Origin: Hyphomicrobiaceae bacterium
GTDB taxonomy: Bacteria > Pseudomonadota > Alphaproteobacteria > Rhizobiales > Hyphomicrobiaceae
Reading direction: 5' to 3'
NCBI GenBank assembly: GCA_022842785.1
Contig: JALHOW010000005.1
Coordinates: 248,001 to 312,000 of the forward strand
Length of the DNA: 64,000 nucleotides
The notes under the pieces: generated by a model
What the model saw: only the letters and a program-made list of their open reading frames with translations
What the model was told of the DNA's origin: nothing
Database searches by the model: none
Part shown: piece after piece, positions 1-9,445 of the stretch
Layout: the number at the start of each line of letters is the position of its first letter
Numbering within the stretch: position 1 is the stretch's first letter
Translations under genes and position numbers: made by a program

Positions 1-1228
1 GGCGCGTATCGTCCGAGAGCATTCCCGCCATGGCAAGCGTTCCGCCGCTCGGCATTTCGAGCGTTGTGCTCGCCTTCCGCAACTTGAGAGCTGGAATGGC
101 GATGCTATTGACGGTGACGGCGCCCTCCGTCGAAAGCTCGCTAACCTCGGCGCTGATCGAGAGACTGATCCGCCCGTCGCTCAGCACGAGCGGCTTGAAT
201 TTTGTGCTGACGCCGAACGACTTGAACTCGACTGTGACCTTGCCGTCATCGCCCGAGACGGGAATTGGGAACTCGCCGCCAGCCAGAAACTCCGCCGTCT
301 CACCCGAAAGGGCCGTGAGATTGGGCTCGGCCAGCGTGCGCATCAGACCTGTACGCTCGAGCATTTCGATGAACGCCACGACGGAGTTGTCGCCGCTGCT
401 CCAACCGATGCGTGACGAGACACCGGCTGCGCCCGTCGCAATGTTTCCGCCGGTAGAAAGCAGCGGCGCAACTGAACTCGTTACCGGAAAAGCGTTGGCG
501 ACTACCTTCGCAAAGTTGAAGTTGCCGCTCTTTAGAACCCCATTCGGGAAATCTACACCGAGCCTTCGCAGTGCCTCCCGCTGCATCTCTGCAACCGTGA
601 CTTTCAGCAGAACCTGCTCTTTGGCGGGCTCCACCACGGTCAGCAGGTTGACCACGCTGTCCTTCTTCTTCATCGCGCGCTGTGCGAGCTCGGCGGCGCG
701 GTTGGCGTCCACTGGCGTCATCACGCTGCCACTCAGCACTACGTTGTCGCCCATCGTGTCGACGCTGATCTTCGAGCCCGGCAGCAGGCGATGGAGCGCT
801 TCGCTGATCGCCGTGAGATCGCGTGCGACCACAATCTCGAGCAGGAGAACCTTCTGCCCGTTGGCGCCCATGAAAAATGCGTTGGCCTCGCCCTGGTCTT
901 TGGCGAGAAGGTAGACTTGGCGCTGCGACTTGACGACGGCGTTGACGACCTCGGGATTGGATACGAGGACGTTCTCCAGATCGACCGGCAGCTCGATCAG
1001 CATCGACTTGTCGACACCAATCGTGATCCGGCGCGTCGCGGGCAGCGGCACATTGGCCGGCACCCTCATATAGGAACGATGCCCCGCGTCGGTGCCGAAG
1101 CCCGAGGCTTGCTGTCCCTGCGCAACGACACTCGTGCTGCCGAAGCAGACAGTGCACGCCGCGAGGAAGAGCAGAGCAAACCGGCGAATGCCGATCCACG
1201 AATTGAACGTACTTTCGAACACAGTCAC
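1..1228 (-). CDS. cpaC: Tad pilus outer-membrane secretin CpaC (partial, C-terminus outside the window)
   Basis: This is the N-terminal and middle part of a CpaC/RcpA secretin, the outer-membrane channel of the Tad/Flp pilus machine. The open frame starts at GTG 1228 (or GTG 1222) and runs off the left edge after about 409 codons. A hydrophobic signal segment with an FLAACTVCF core is followed by the pilus-formation N-terminal domain (ITIGVDKSMLIELP, then LLAKDQGEANAFF), a BON-like part, and the start of the secretin domain (LKVTVAEMQREALRRLGVDF). The final visible part matches the conserved secretin beta-domain (IPALKLRKASTTLEM). No cpaB lies upstream, which is unusual because cpaB usually precedes cpaC; the rest of the locus is probably to the left. 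The family call is firm; the start is approximate. Confidence 0.9.
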   Translation of the reverse strand, partial: MTVFESTFNSWIGIRRFALLFLAACTVCFGSTSVVAQGQQASGFGTDAGHRSYMRVPANVPLPATRRITIGVDKSMLIELPVDLENVLVSNPEVVNAVVKSQRQVYLLAKDQGEANAFFMGANGQKVLLLEIVVARDLTAISEALHRLLPGSKISVDTMGDNVVLSGSVMTPVDANRAAELAQRAMKKKDSVVNLLTVVEPAKEQVLLKVTVAEMQREALRRLGVDFPNGVLKSGNFNFAKVVANAFPVTSSVAPLLSTGGNIATGAAGVSSRIGWSSGDNSVVAFIEMLERTGLMRTLAEPNLTALSGETAEFLAGGEFPIPVSGDDGKVTVEFKSFGVSTKFKPLVLSDGRISLSISAEVSELSTEGAVTVNSIAIPALKLRKASTTLEMPSGGTLAMAGMLSDDTR

Positions 1229-1790
1229 ATGCCCCCGCTGATACGGAGGACCCACGCGACGCAATACATCTGGCCCCCAGCCGGGGCAGACAAACCATAC
1301 GCCGATCGTGCCAAGTCTCTCTTCTCAGGGCGCCACCACGCTGGAGCCGCATCGGGAGAACTCGTGCACTGTCGGACGTCGTGACCTTCGCTCAAACCCA
1401 GCCTAGTGTCGTCACTGCCATGACTGCACCCTAGGCGAGGCCTCGACCGCTAGGTCCCTGCCTACCCCACACCAACAAGTGATCACGAAATCTTTCGCAG
1501 CGAACAGCCTTCCCTCACTAGGCCCTGTGACCTTTACCGGGCCCGTCCACAGCTTGTGCAAGCCGGCCGCCCTCTATTGTCGACGCGTCTTTCAGCGCTG
1601 GAACTGGGCTGAATCGGCGATTTCACGCCAAACGGCTAAGCGGCACGCAGAATTTTTCGCACTGGGCCGACGCCCGCTTTAGACGCGGCCGCCAGCAGCT
1701 GAGCGAACTGTGCATAAGCCTGCTGTAGCCGGAACATAATCCTAATGCGCGGCAGACGACCCGTCAGTCGGCCGCCCATTGGCCGCGCGA
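1229..1790. other. intergenic region without a recognisable gene
   Basis: These 562 bases lie between cpaC and the tadG-like gene. Both are on the minus strand, so the region should hold the cpaC promoter. No Flp pilin, CpaB or tRNA is visible. A 67-codon plus-strand frame (1479-1682) has no recognisable product and no good ribosome site. The dyad ATTGGCCGCG (1778-1787) / CGCGGCCAAT (1820-1829) surrounds the end of the tadG-like gene but lacks a T-tract. Confidence 0.5.
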
Positions 1791-3410
1791 TCAGCCCGCG
1801 ACGCGCAGATTCGAGATCTCGCGGCCAATGGCCTGAAACACCTGATACAGCGCCGCGCCATTGCTCGCCGCGAAGGCCTTGGTGCTGTCTGTGGCGCAGT
1901 CGCCGAGCAGGGCGCGGGTCGTGGTGTCGTTCTCCAGCCGGAAGGCGATCGTGTAGATGACGATGCCACGTGCTTTTGCGTTCGCGCACGCCGACCGCGT
2001 CTTCGCATTCATCGCGTTCGTGAGCGCCGAAGCCGAGTTCGTGTTGCCGAGCCGGCCCTTCACGCCGAAGCCGAATGCGCCGTAGTTCGTCCAGTTGTGG
2101 TTTCCACTGTAGCGATTGTAGGTGTTCTGGCCGTCGGTCATCAGGACCATGACCTTCTGGTTCTTCGTCTCGCTCCAGGGGCGCCCCGTCGTGAACGGTG
2201 CTTCAGGCGAGAGCAGGCGCCATCCCCACATCAGACCTTCGCCGATGTTGGTGAGACCGCTCGCGACCATGCCATCGATGGCCGCCGTCACATCCTCCTT
2301 ATAGGACGTGAGTTCGGTCAGCGGCGCCGTAGTGCACCCGTAGTTGGGCCCGAGGCCGGACGGCGTTGCGGCTCCCTCGTATTTGCACATCCGCGACTGC
2401 GCTTCGGCCGGCGTCATCGGCTTCGGCCCGTATTCGTCGCAACGCTCGCGGCGCGTGTTGTACTTCGTGCACACCTGCTCGGGCGTCGGGCAGCTGCCGC
2501 CGAAATCGTTGAGATAGTTGTTCGGGTAGGTGGCGCCATTGGCATTGCCGCTGTCGGGCTCGTCAGGTGAGAACATCGGCACGAATAGGGTCGCCGGCGT
2601 CCCCGAGGAGGGCTGTGCATCGTTCACATCATAGGGTGCGGGACGCGCTTCGACGCAACCACGCCATGGCGTGCCGAGATCGTTGAAGAGCTGAAAGCGC
2701 GTGCGCGGCGACGCGAAATTCTCATGGTGGACCGGGGACTGTCCCTCAGTGTCGATCCAGCCCGCATCCCGATGATGAGCGCCGACATTGACGGAGCCCG
2801 CGAACGGCACCACGCCGATGTGGACCTTGTCGTTGCCCATTGCACCTGCAAAGACCACATCAACGAGATTCCGCGCAGCGTCCTTGAGCTCGGCTATGGG
2901 TGTGCCGGCCATGGACCCGGAGTTGTCGAGCACGAGCGCGACCTCGACGGTACCGTCACCGCGCACAACGCGCGTGCCGGCCCCGATCGCCGTGTCTCTG
3001 ACGCCGAAGACGTTCATCAGCGTCGTCGGATGCCGGCCGCCCGACGTAATTTTCACCTCGCCGGTCGCCGCGTCCATTTTCATGTCTGTGATGGCGAGCG
3101 TGGTCCCATCGCGTACGTTCGCCTTGAAGAAGGCCTCAGCGGATGCCGGACCTGACTCCTCCTGATCGGGCCTGCCGAGGCGATGGGCGGCCGCGAGAGC
3201 GGCTGCGTCGATCGCACGTTGCATACGGAGATGCTCGATCTCGACCCGCGCATAGTCGATCGCGATCGCGGCAGCGAGACCGAAGACCGAGAAGCCGATT
3301 GCGAAAATGATGATGGTGACGCCGCTCTGATCGGCCCGGAAACGCCGGGAGAGAGCGCACAAGCCTCGCCACGCCGCCAGACGGCGCCCTGCCCCGTTAA
3401 CGTCCCTCAT
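1791..3410 (-). CDS. TadG-like pilus assembly protein with von Willebrand factor A domain
   Basis: This 539-residue protein is of the TadG type, associated with Tad pilus biogenesis. An arginine-rich N-terminus and the SGVTIIIFAIGFSVFGL segment (about residues 29-52) form the TadE/G-like single membrane anchor. It is followed by the conserved AIDYARVEIEHLRMQRAIDA helix, then a long periplasmic VWA domain with MIDAS motif DNSGS (162-166) and a later MTDG loop. An insert with several cysteines lies in the middle. ATG 3410 was chosen because GGAGG sits 9 bases upstream; the frame stays open to 3488 but has no better site. The gene stands alone between ispE and cpaC, so the Tad genes here are scattered or continue to the left. 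Confidence 0.88.
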   Translation of the reverse strand: MRDVNGAGRRLAAWRGLCALSRRFRADQSGVTIIIFAIGFSVFGLAAAIAIDYARVEIEHLRMQRAIDAAALAAAHRLGRPDQEESGPASAEAFFKANVRDGTTLAITDMKMDAATGEVKITSGGRHPTTLMNVFGVRDTAIGAGTRVVRGDGTVEVALVLDNSGSMAGTPIAELKDAARNLVDVVFAGAMGNDKVHIGVVPFAGSVNVGAHHRDAGWIDTEGQSPVHHENFASPRTRFQLFNDLGTPWRGCVEARPAPYDVNDAQPSSGTPATLFVPMFSPDEPDSGNANGATYPNNYLNDFGGSCPTPEQVCTKYNTRRERCDEYGPKPMTPAEAQSRMCKYEGAATPSGLGPNYGCTTAPLTELTSYKEDVTAAIDGMVASGLTNIGEGLMWGWRLLSPEAPFTTGRPWSETKNQKVMVLMTDGQNTYNRYSGNHNWTNYGAFGFGVKGRLGNTNSASALTNAMNAKTRSACANAKARGIVIYTIAFRLENDTTTRALLGDCATDSTKAFAASNGAALYQVFQAIGREISNLRVAG

Positions 3411-3561
3411 CGACTTCCGCCTCCAGACCCCTACAAGGCGGACGATAGGCGGGCGATGGCTGCAGTCGCGTAAAGCAATTGCTAGCAACTTTATGCAGTT
3501 TCACATTACCTGCGGGAGGGTAAATTTCTCAGGGCGAGCAAAAGCGGGCAGCAGGCACCCG

Positions 3562-3573
3562 CCCCCCCCCCCC
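3562..3573. repeat. 12-base poly-C tract (poly-G on the coding strand)
   Basis: A run of twelve C lies 11 bases past the ispE stop codon and about 150 bases upstream of the tadG-like start. Read on the minus strand it is G12 in the leader of the tadG-like gene. Long homopolymers are rare in this DNA and are known elsewhere as slippage sites for phase variation. A sequencing or assembly length error is also possible. The rest of 3411-3584 shows no gene. Confidence 0.9.
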
Positions 3574-3584
3574 GCGAACGGGCC

Positions 3585-4463
3585 TTAGCGGAGTGTGGTA
3601 GCCGCCACCCACCAGCCTGGATTGCGCCCGCGGATGCGCTGCGCGGCCGTTTCGGCAGCCGAGGCGGTCTCGAAAAGCGCGAAGCACGTCGCGCCACTCC
3701 CCGACATGCGGGCGAGGCGAACGCTGGGCTCGCCGCCGAGCGCCGACAGAACGGCCCCGACCGCCGGGCATAGCCCCCGCGCCGCCGTCTCGAGATCGTT
3801 CGCTCCCGCGTCGCCGTAAGCCAGGATCGAAGCCACGTCCGGGAAGGATGCAGGTACAGAAGGAGGCACGACATGAGCGGGTGCGGGCGACGCGCCGAGT
3901 GCCCGGAAGACGGCTGCAGTCGCGAGGGGCGCGCCCGGATTGACGAGAACCGCTGGCAGGGGCGGTAGCGCCGGCACCGGCGCCGTCTCACGGCCGATGC
4001 CCCACATGAGCTGGGCTGTGCTCTCCAGACAAACCGGGACATCAGCACCGAGCGAGGCCGCGATCGACGGCCAATCGATCATCGCAGCGGAGCCTGGATT
4101 CGCGCGCCGGACCGCGCGCAACACAGCGGCGGCATCAGCCGATCCCCCACCGATACCGGCGGCGACAGGCAACTGCTTGTCGATGTGTATGCTGCCTAGA
4201 GCGAGGCCGGGCGCGGTCTCCGCGAGCGCCCGCAGAGCGCGGGCAGCAATGTTTTCGCCGTCGATGGCACTCGCATACGGGCCGCTCGCCGTCACACCTG
4301 ACGGAGCCCCCACCTGCAAAGTCACCTCGTCGCCGATGTCGGCGAATGCGACCAGGCTCTGGAGTTCATGATAGCCGTCCGCCCTCCGGCCCAGTACGCG
4401 GAGCGTAAGGTTGACCTTCGCGCGCGCGATCTCGGTCAGGATCACGGGAGGTGTCGCGGGCAT
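3585..4463 (-). CDS. ispE: 4-diphosphocytidyl-2-C-methyl-D-erythritol kinase
   Basis: IspE phosphorylates CDP-methylerythritol at the 2-hydroxyl with ATP, the fourth step of the cytosolic MEP pathway to isopentenyl diphosphate. The 292-residue protein has the family N-terminus (ARAKVNLTLRVLGRRADGYH, residues 13-32), the GHMP-kinase glycine loop LPVAAGIGGGSADAAA, and the GADVPVCL segment carrying the catalytic aspartate. Near the C-terminus RMSGSGATCFALF is the third GHMP motif. Its ATG directly abuts the TAA of the upstream TPR gene, which suggests translational coupling. Length and motifs are normal. Confidence 0.97.
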   Translation of the reverse strand: MPATPPVILTEIARAKVNLTLRVLGRRADGYHELQSLVAFADIGDEVTLQVGAPSGVTASGPYASAIDGENIAARALRALAETAPGLALGSIHIDKQLPVAAGIGGGSADAAAVLRAVRRANPGSAAMIDWPSIAASLGADVPVCLESTAQLMWGIGRETAPVPALPPLPAVLVNPGAPLATAAVFRALGASPAPAHVVPPSVPASFPDVASILAYGDAGANDLETAARGLCPAVGAVLSALGGEPSVRLARMSGSGATCFALFETASAAETAAQRIRGRNPGWWVAATTLR

Positions 4464-6254
4464 TTACCGGAGCTGCTGCGAAGCCGGCCCAACCTGGTTG
4501 TCTGTGCGCTTTTTGCGTTGCGCATCGCCGCGCGCCTGCTGATTGGGACGCTTCACGGTGCGCGGCTGCGCCCGTACGGGCAGGCCTTCGGTGAGCTTCG
4601 ACTTGATCTTGTCGACGTCATCCTGCTCCGGGTTCAGCGTCAGCGCCTGGCTCCACTGGAAGCGTGCCTCGCGACGCCGGCCGACCCGCCAATAGGCGTC
4701 GCCGAGATGATCGTTGAGAATCGGGTCCTGCGGCATCAGCTCGACGGCCCGTTCGAGATAGCGCACGGCCTCCCGGTAGTTGCCGAGGCGATAGTGCGCC
4801 CAGCCGAGACTGTCGACGATGTGCCCATCATCGGGGCGCAGGCGCACGGCCTTGCGGATGTGCTCCATGCCGAGCTTCAGATTCTTGTTCTGGTCGACCC
4901 AGGAATAGCCCAGATAGTTCAGCACCGACGGCTGCTCGGGCGACAGCTTCAGCGCGCGCTGAAGGTCATTCTCCGCCTTGGGCCAGTTCTTGGACCGCTC
5001 ATGGGCCGTGCCGCGCGCAAAGAAGAACGTCCAATGCTGCTTCTGCGGCGGCCCCATCCGATCGATGAGCCGATCGTAGTAGGTGATCGCCTCGTCGTAG
5101 CGCTTGCGCGAGCGCATGATATTGCCGAGGGCATCGAGCGCACGAATATCGGAGTTGTCCTCGTCCGCCATACGCTCGAGCAGCGTGCGCGACTCGTCAA
5201 GGCGCTCGAGCTGATTGAGCAGCAGCGCCTTCCTCACCCTGATGGATCCCTCGATGGGGGTACCTTCGGGAATGCGCTCATAGGCCCGGATCGCGTTCTC
5301 GTAGCGCTTCGTCGTCTCGTAGACGGACGCCAGCGCGGCCAGCGCAAATGGTGACTTCGGGTCCAGATGAAGCGCGAGTTGCAGGTAGACCGTCCCGAGG
5401 CCGACCCCACCTTCGCTCGAGAGCGCTTCGCCAAGGCCGAAGAAGACCTCCGCCAAGCCCTCGTTCGTGTTCGAGACGAGCAGAGGCACCTTGTCGCCTC
5501 GGTCGAGAGCCTCACCGAGCGCGGTGATATAGGGGTGGACGTTGCCGGTCGTTCGACGCGAATGCTCAGTCACAATAGAGCGCGCAAGCTTGCGATCGCC
5601 ACGCGCCGCAGCGTGCTGGGCATAGGCGAGCGTCAGCCGCACAAGACGCTGCTCACTGCGGAAGATACGCTCGTAGAGCCGGCCTGCTTCCTGGTGGCGC
5701 CCGGCAAGATCGCTGATCAGCGCCTTGTGATAGCGGAGATAGAACTGCGCCCAGTCGGCCTGCTTCAGCCCATCGAGCTGCGCGAGCGCGCCATCGACGT
5801 CCCCGCGTGCGTAGCGGGTCCAGGCCGTCGCGAGGGTGCTCGTCACTTCGCCGACGAGGCTCACTGCAGCGCGCTTGAATTTCTCGCCGGCGTCGTTGTA
5901 ATCCGCCCGCTTTGCCGCTTCCACGCCGAGCACGAGGCCTGCAACACGGTGCGATGCGTGCATCGCCAGCAGCCGCTGCGCCAGATCGGCAGTCTCCGAG
6001 ATCTGCCCCTCGGTCACATCCATCAGGAGCGACTGCTCGAGAAGCGTCTCGTTCTCGGGATCCCGCGAGAGGGCTCGCCTGAAGAACTCCGCCGCGGACT
6101 CGGTGTCATGCTGGCCGCGCGCCACGCGGCCTGCGAGGTAGCCGCCAAAGGACGGCCGTACCTCGGATTGGCTCTCATTCCCGCGCGCGTTGGCCGGCTG
6201 GAAGATTGGGCAGGCCACAAGGGCGGCGATCAGCGCGGCACGCGCGAAAGGCAT
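4464..6254 (-). CDS. secreted tetratricopeptide-repeat protein
   Basis: This 596-residue protein starts with a signal peptide (hydrophobic stretch, ending near ANA at about residue 23) and is built of TPR units across most of its length. Clear repeats include QHDTESAAEFFRRALSRDPE, YENAIRAYERIPE, RYDEAITYYDRLI, WPKAENDLQRALKLSPEQ and NYREAVRYLERAVELMPQDP. The C-terminus is basic and low-complexity. It is probably a periplasmic or outer-membrane-associated scaffold; no enzyme domain is visible. It lies directly upstream of ispE (stop TAA touching ATG), an arrangement I recall from other Hyphomicrobiales, so it is probably the first gene of a two-gene operon. Confidence 0.9.
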   Translation of the reverse strand: MPFARAALIAALVACPIFQPANARGNESQSEVRPSFGGYLAGRVARGQHDTESAAEFFRRALSRDPENETLLEQSLLMDVTEGQISETADLAQRLLAMHASHRVAGLVLGVEAAKRADYNDAGEKFKRAAVSLVGEVTSTLATAWTRYARGDVDGALAQLDGLKQADWAQFYLRYHKALISDLAGRHQEAGRLYERIFRSEQRLVRLTLAYAQHAAARGDRKLARSIVTEHSRRTTGNVHPYITALGEALDRGDKVPLLVSNTNEGLAEVFFGLGEALSSEGGVGLGTVYLQLALHLDPKSPFALAALASVYETTKRYENAIRAYERIPEGTPIEGSIRVRKALLLNQLERLDESRTLLERMADEDNSDIRALDALGNIMRSRKRYDEAITYYDRLIDRMGPPQKQHWTFFFARGTAHERSKNWPKAENDLQRALKLSPEQPSVLNYLGYSWVDQNKNLKLGMEHIRKAVRLRPDDGHIVDSLGWAHYRLGNYREAVRYLERAVELMPQDPILNDHLGDAYWRVGRRREARFQWSQALTLNPEQDDVDKIKSKLTEGLPVRAQPRTVKRPNQQARGDAQRKKRTDNQVGPASQQLR

Positions 6255-6393
6255 CTCATCTCTCCACAGGCCGCACGTATCGCACTGCGCTGGCCTGAAA
6301 TACCTCGATCAATGGCTCGCACCCCGGCCCGGGGAACTAGCCTAACAACTGCGGCACTATCTTGGCCAGTCGATCACCAGTGAAATCAACTCA

Positions 6394-6399
6394 ATTATA
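6394..6399 (-). promoter_or_regulatory. possible -10 element for the TPR-ispE operon
   Basis: On the minus strand a perfect TATAAT occurs about 140 bases before the TPR start codon, in an AT-rich pocket of the 6255-6481 spacer. No convincing -35 is present at the right distance, so this is tentative. The spacer has no recognisable gene. Confidence 0.3.
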
Positions 6400-6481
6400 A
6401 GTTTGCCTGCGCCGAATGCCCACCCGGCGCGGGTCGGCTCGCGACAAAACGTCCTGCAACATCAGACTCTACCGGCAATCT

Positions 6482-6715
6482 CTACTGGCCGCCGCGTGGG
6501 CGGTGTGTCTCCAGGTGACGCCGAAGCGAGGCGTCGGCCGTGGCATACGGCTCCTGCAGCTCAACGCTCCAGTAGCGCAGTTCCGCGAGCGGGATCGGCT
6601 CCCCGGTCACCGCACAGAGGACATAGTCCCCCGGGGCCACGACCTGAAACTCACCGTCCAGATATTTTACCTTGGCCTCGCCTCGGAAACCGAACAGGCG
6701 TTCAAACCGATTCAT
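6482..6715 (-). CDS. DUF2093 domain-containing protein
   Basis: This is a 77-residue protein of the alphaproteobacterial DUF2093 family, recognised by the block KVKYLDGEFQVVAPGDYVLC (16-35) and by AVTGEPIPLAELRYWSVE after it. Function is unknown; it is soluble with no signal peptide or membrane segment. Family members often lie near xseA or lpxC, but here it lies alone upstream of the TPR-ispE operon and divergent from the SRPBCC gene. ATG 6715 has only a weak ribosome site but matches the family N-terminus MNRFE. Confidence 0.88.
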   Translation of the reverse strand: MNRFERLFGFRGEAKVKYLDGEFQVVAPGDYVLCAVTGEPIPLAELRYWSVELQEPYATADASLRRHLETHRPRGGQ

Positions 6716-6897
6716 TGTAGTAATCGCGGCCTTTCTGTCCTCACCTTGACGTGGGGATCCACCCGCGTCGGCGGCCGTAGGTTACATGGGTGGCCCGGTG
6801 GGCGCCAGCCATCTCGCACGCGACACCTTGTGCCATAAAGCCTTTATACGAATTGCTAACTTTTGTAGCAGCGTCCGCAAATCCGGGGATCAGCAAG

Positions 6898-7368
6898 ATG
6901 CATCCAACAGGGCACCGCAGGACGGATCAGGTTTCCCGGATCATTGAAGCGCCGCCGCACGCCGTTTATCGGGCGCTGGTCGAACGCGACGCCCTGCAAG
7001 CATGGCTACCACCCAAAGGCATGAGGGCCGAGATCAATGCATTCGAGCCTTGGGCGGGCGGGGCCTATCACGTGACTCTGTACTACGAAAATGACGACAC
7101 CGCCGGAAAGACCGCCGCGAATGCCGATGTCGTCAAAGGACAATTCGTCGAGATCGTCGAGAACCAGCGGGTCGTGCAGCGGTTCGCGTTCGTGTCTGAC
7201 GATACAGCCTTCGCGGGCACCATGATCATGACATGGCGGCTGGCCCCCGTACCGGAGGGCACCGAGGTCACGATCGTTTGCGAGAACGTGCCCGAAGGGA
7301 TCCGGAAGGAAGATCACGAGGCCGGCATGCGCTCGACGCTCGGGAACCTCGCGGCCTTTGTCGGGTAA
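6898..7368 (+). CDS. SRPBCC (AHSA1-type) family protein
   Basis: This 156-residue protein has the START/Bet v1-like fold of activator-of-Hsp90 homologues: VSRIIEAPPHAVYRALVERD at the N-terminus, a WLPPKGM loop, a central beta region (FEPWAGGAYHVTLYYEN, GQFVEIVENQRVVQRF), and a C-terminal helix with EDHEAGMRSTLGNLA. Such proteins bind hydrophobic ligands; no specific substrate can be read from the sequence. The frame is open from 6790, but ATG 6898 with GGGGAT eight bases upstream matches the family start. It lies upstream of thrS on the same strand, with a 112-base gap that could hold a separate thrS promoter. Confidence 0.88.
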   Translation: MHPTGHRRTDQVSRIIEAPPHAVYRALVERDALQAWLPPKGMRAEINAFEPWAGGAYHVTLYYENDDTAGKTAANADVVKGQFVEIVENQRVVQRFAFVSDDTAFAGTMIMTWRLAPVPEGTEVTIVCENVPEGIRKEDHEAGMRSTLGNLAAFVG

Positions 7369-7480
7369 GAGTGAGCCTGGGCCCGCCTTGACACCCGGCC
7401 CGGCGACCTGCCACAAGCCCCCTCCGCAAGACATCCGTCTTACCTGCGTGGTTGGCAGCGAGTGAGAGGAGCAGGATACC

Positions 7481-9436
7481 ATGGCCGAGATCACCCTGAC
7501 ATTTCCGGACGGCGCCAAGCGCCAGGTCCCCGCCGGCACCACCGGCATCGATGTGGCGAAGTCGATCGCGCCGTCGCTGGCGAAGCGCACAGTCGCGATG
7601 GTTCTCGATGGAACCTTGAGTGACGCTGCCGACGCGATAACGGCCGACGCCACCGTCAAATTCGTCTCGCGCACCGACCCGGAAGCTCTCGAGCTGATCC
7701 GGCACGACACCGCGCACGTTCTTGCCGAAGCCGTACAGGCCATCTGGCCCGGCACGCAGGTCACCATCGGTCCGGTGATCGAGAACGGCTTCTTCTACGA
7801 CTTCGCCAAGGACGAGCCCTTCAAGCCCGAAGATCTCCCCGTCATCGAAAAGAAGATGCACGAGATCATCGCGCGCAACGCCGCCTTCAAGAAGGACGTT
7901 TGGAGCCGCGACAAGGCGAAGGACTATTTCCGCTCGAAGGGCGAGCTCTTCAAGGTCGAGTTGGTCGACGCGATCCCGGCGGGCGAGGACGTCAAGATCT
8001 ACAGCCAAGGAGACTGGCTCGATCTCTGCCGCGGCCCGCACATGACCTCGACCGGCCAGATCGGCAAAGCCTTCAAGCTCATGCGCTTCTCGGGCAGCTA
8101 CTGGCGCGGCGACGCGCAAGGCCCGCAGCTGCAGCGCATCTACGGCACAGCCTTTGCCGAGGAAAAAGAGCTGGCGGCCTATCTCACGCAGCTCGAGGAA
8201 GCGGAGAAGCGCGACCACCGCAAGCTCGGCCGCGAGATGGACCTGTTCCACTTCCAGGACGACGCGCCCGGTACCGTGTTCTGGCATCCCAAGGGCTGGA
8301 CGCTCTTCCAGGGCCTCATCACCTACATGCGCCGCCGTCAGGTTGCGGAGGGCTATGTCGAGGTGAATTCACCGCAGCTTCTGGAGCGCTCGCTCTGGGA
8401 GACCTCGGGGCATTGGGAGACCTATCACGCGAACATGTTCGTCACGGAGACCGAGGACGAGCGGGTGTTCGCGCTGAAGCCCATGAACTGCCCCGGCCAC
8501 GTGCAGATCTTCAAGCATGGCCTCAAGAGCTATCGCGAGCTTCCGATCAAGATCGCGGAGTTCGGCTGCGTGCACCGCTACGAACCTTCGGGCGCACTGC
8601 ACGGCCTCATGCGCGTGCGCGCATTCACGCAGGATGACGCACACATCTTCTGCTCGGAGGAGCAGATCGCCGAGCAGTGCCTCGACATCAATCAGTTCAT
8701 GCTGTCGATCTACAAGGACTTCGATTTCGAGGACATCCACATCAAGCTCGCGACAAGGCCGGAGAAGCGCGTTGGCGCGGACGAGCTGTGGGACAAGGCC
8801 GAGACCGCCATGATGGGGGTGCTCGACCAGATCAAGCGCGAGACGAACAACCGCATCCAGACCTCGATCGCCGAGGGCGAGGGTGCGTTCTACGGCCCGA
8901 AGTTCGAGTACCATCTCCGCGACGCGATCGGGCGCACCTGGCAGTGCGGCACGACCCAGGTCGACTTCAATCTGCCCGCCCGCTTCGGCGCCTTCTATAT
9001 CGATGCCAATAGCGAGAAACGCACGCCGGTCATGATCCACCGCGCGATGTTCGGTTCGCTCGAACGCTTCATGGGCATTCTCACGGAGAACACCGCTGGT
9101 CATTTCCCGCTCTGGCTTGCGCCCGTGCAGGCCGTGATCGCGACGATCGTCTCGGATGCGGACGAGTACGCGCTCAAGGTGACAGCCGAGTTGCGCCGCG
9201 CGGGCCTGCGCGTCGAGACCGATCTTCGCAACGAGAAGATCAACTACAAGGTGCGTGAGCACTCGCTCGCCAAGGCGCCGGTCATTCTCGTTGTCGGCAA
9301 GCGAGAGGCCGAGGAAGGCAAAGTCGCCATGCGTCGCCTCGGCAGCAACGAGAACAAGACGCTGACGCTCGCCGAGGTGAAGGCCTTGCTCATCGACGAG
9401 GGCGAAGCGCCGGACCTCAAGCGGGCGCGGACCTGA
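7481..9436 (+). CDS. thrS: threonyl-tRNA synthetase
   Basis: ThrRS charges tRNA-Thr and edits mischarged serine. The 651-residue protein has the full bacterial layout: TGS domain (1-65), editing domain with [12 protein letters not shown] (about 72-83), class II catalytic core with [10 protein letters not shown] (zinc cysteine), [20 protein letters not shown] (motif 2) and [13 protein letters not shown] (motif 3), and a C-terminal anticodon-binding domain from about residue 545. AGAGGAG lies 8-10 bases before ATG 7481. Its 3' end is only 9 bases from the convergent exbD gene, with no obvious terminator between. Confidence 0.98.
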   Translation: MAEITLTFPDGAKRQVPAGTTGIDVAKSIAPSLAKRTVAMVLDGTLSDAADAITADATVKFVSRTDPEALELIRHDTAHVLAEAVQAIWPGTQVTIGPVIENGFFYDFAKDEPFKPEDLPVIEKKMHEIIARNAAFKKDVWSRDKAKDYFRSKGELFKVELVDAIPAGEDVKIYSQGDWLDLCRGPHMTSTGQIGKAFKLMRFSGSYWRGDAQGPQLQRIYGTAFAEEKELAAYLTQLEEAEKRDHRKLGREMDLFHFQDDAPGTVFWHPKGWTLFQGLITYMRRRQVAEGYVEVNSPQLLERSLWETSGHWETYHANMFVTETEDERVFALKPMNCPGHVQIFKHGLKSYRELPIKIAEFGCVHRYEPSGALHGLMRVRAFTQDDAHIFCSEEQIAEQCLDINQFMLSIYKDFDFEDIHIKLATRPEKRVGADELWDKAETAMMGVLDQIKRETNNRIQTSIAEGEGAFYGPKFEYHLRDAIGRTWQCGTTQVDFNLPARFGAFYIDANSEKRTPVMIHRAMFGSLERFMGILTENTAGHFPLWLAPVQAVIATIVSDADEYALKVTAELRRAGLRVETDLRNEKINYKVREHSLAKAPVILVVGKREAEEGKVAMRRLGSNENKTLTLAEVKALLIDEGEAPDLKRART

Positions 9437-9445
9437 AACAGATCC

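Noticed and set aside
1479-1682. Short plus-strand frame in the cpaC-tadG spacer
   Set aside because: No ribosome site, no recognisable protein, and composition unlike coding DNA of the window.
1778-1829. 10-bp inverted repeat around the tadG-like stop codon
   Set aside because: The loop is 32 bases, most of the second arm is inside the coding sequence, and there is no T-tract; a functional terminator is not supported.
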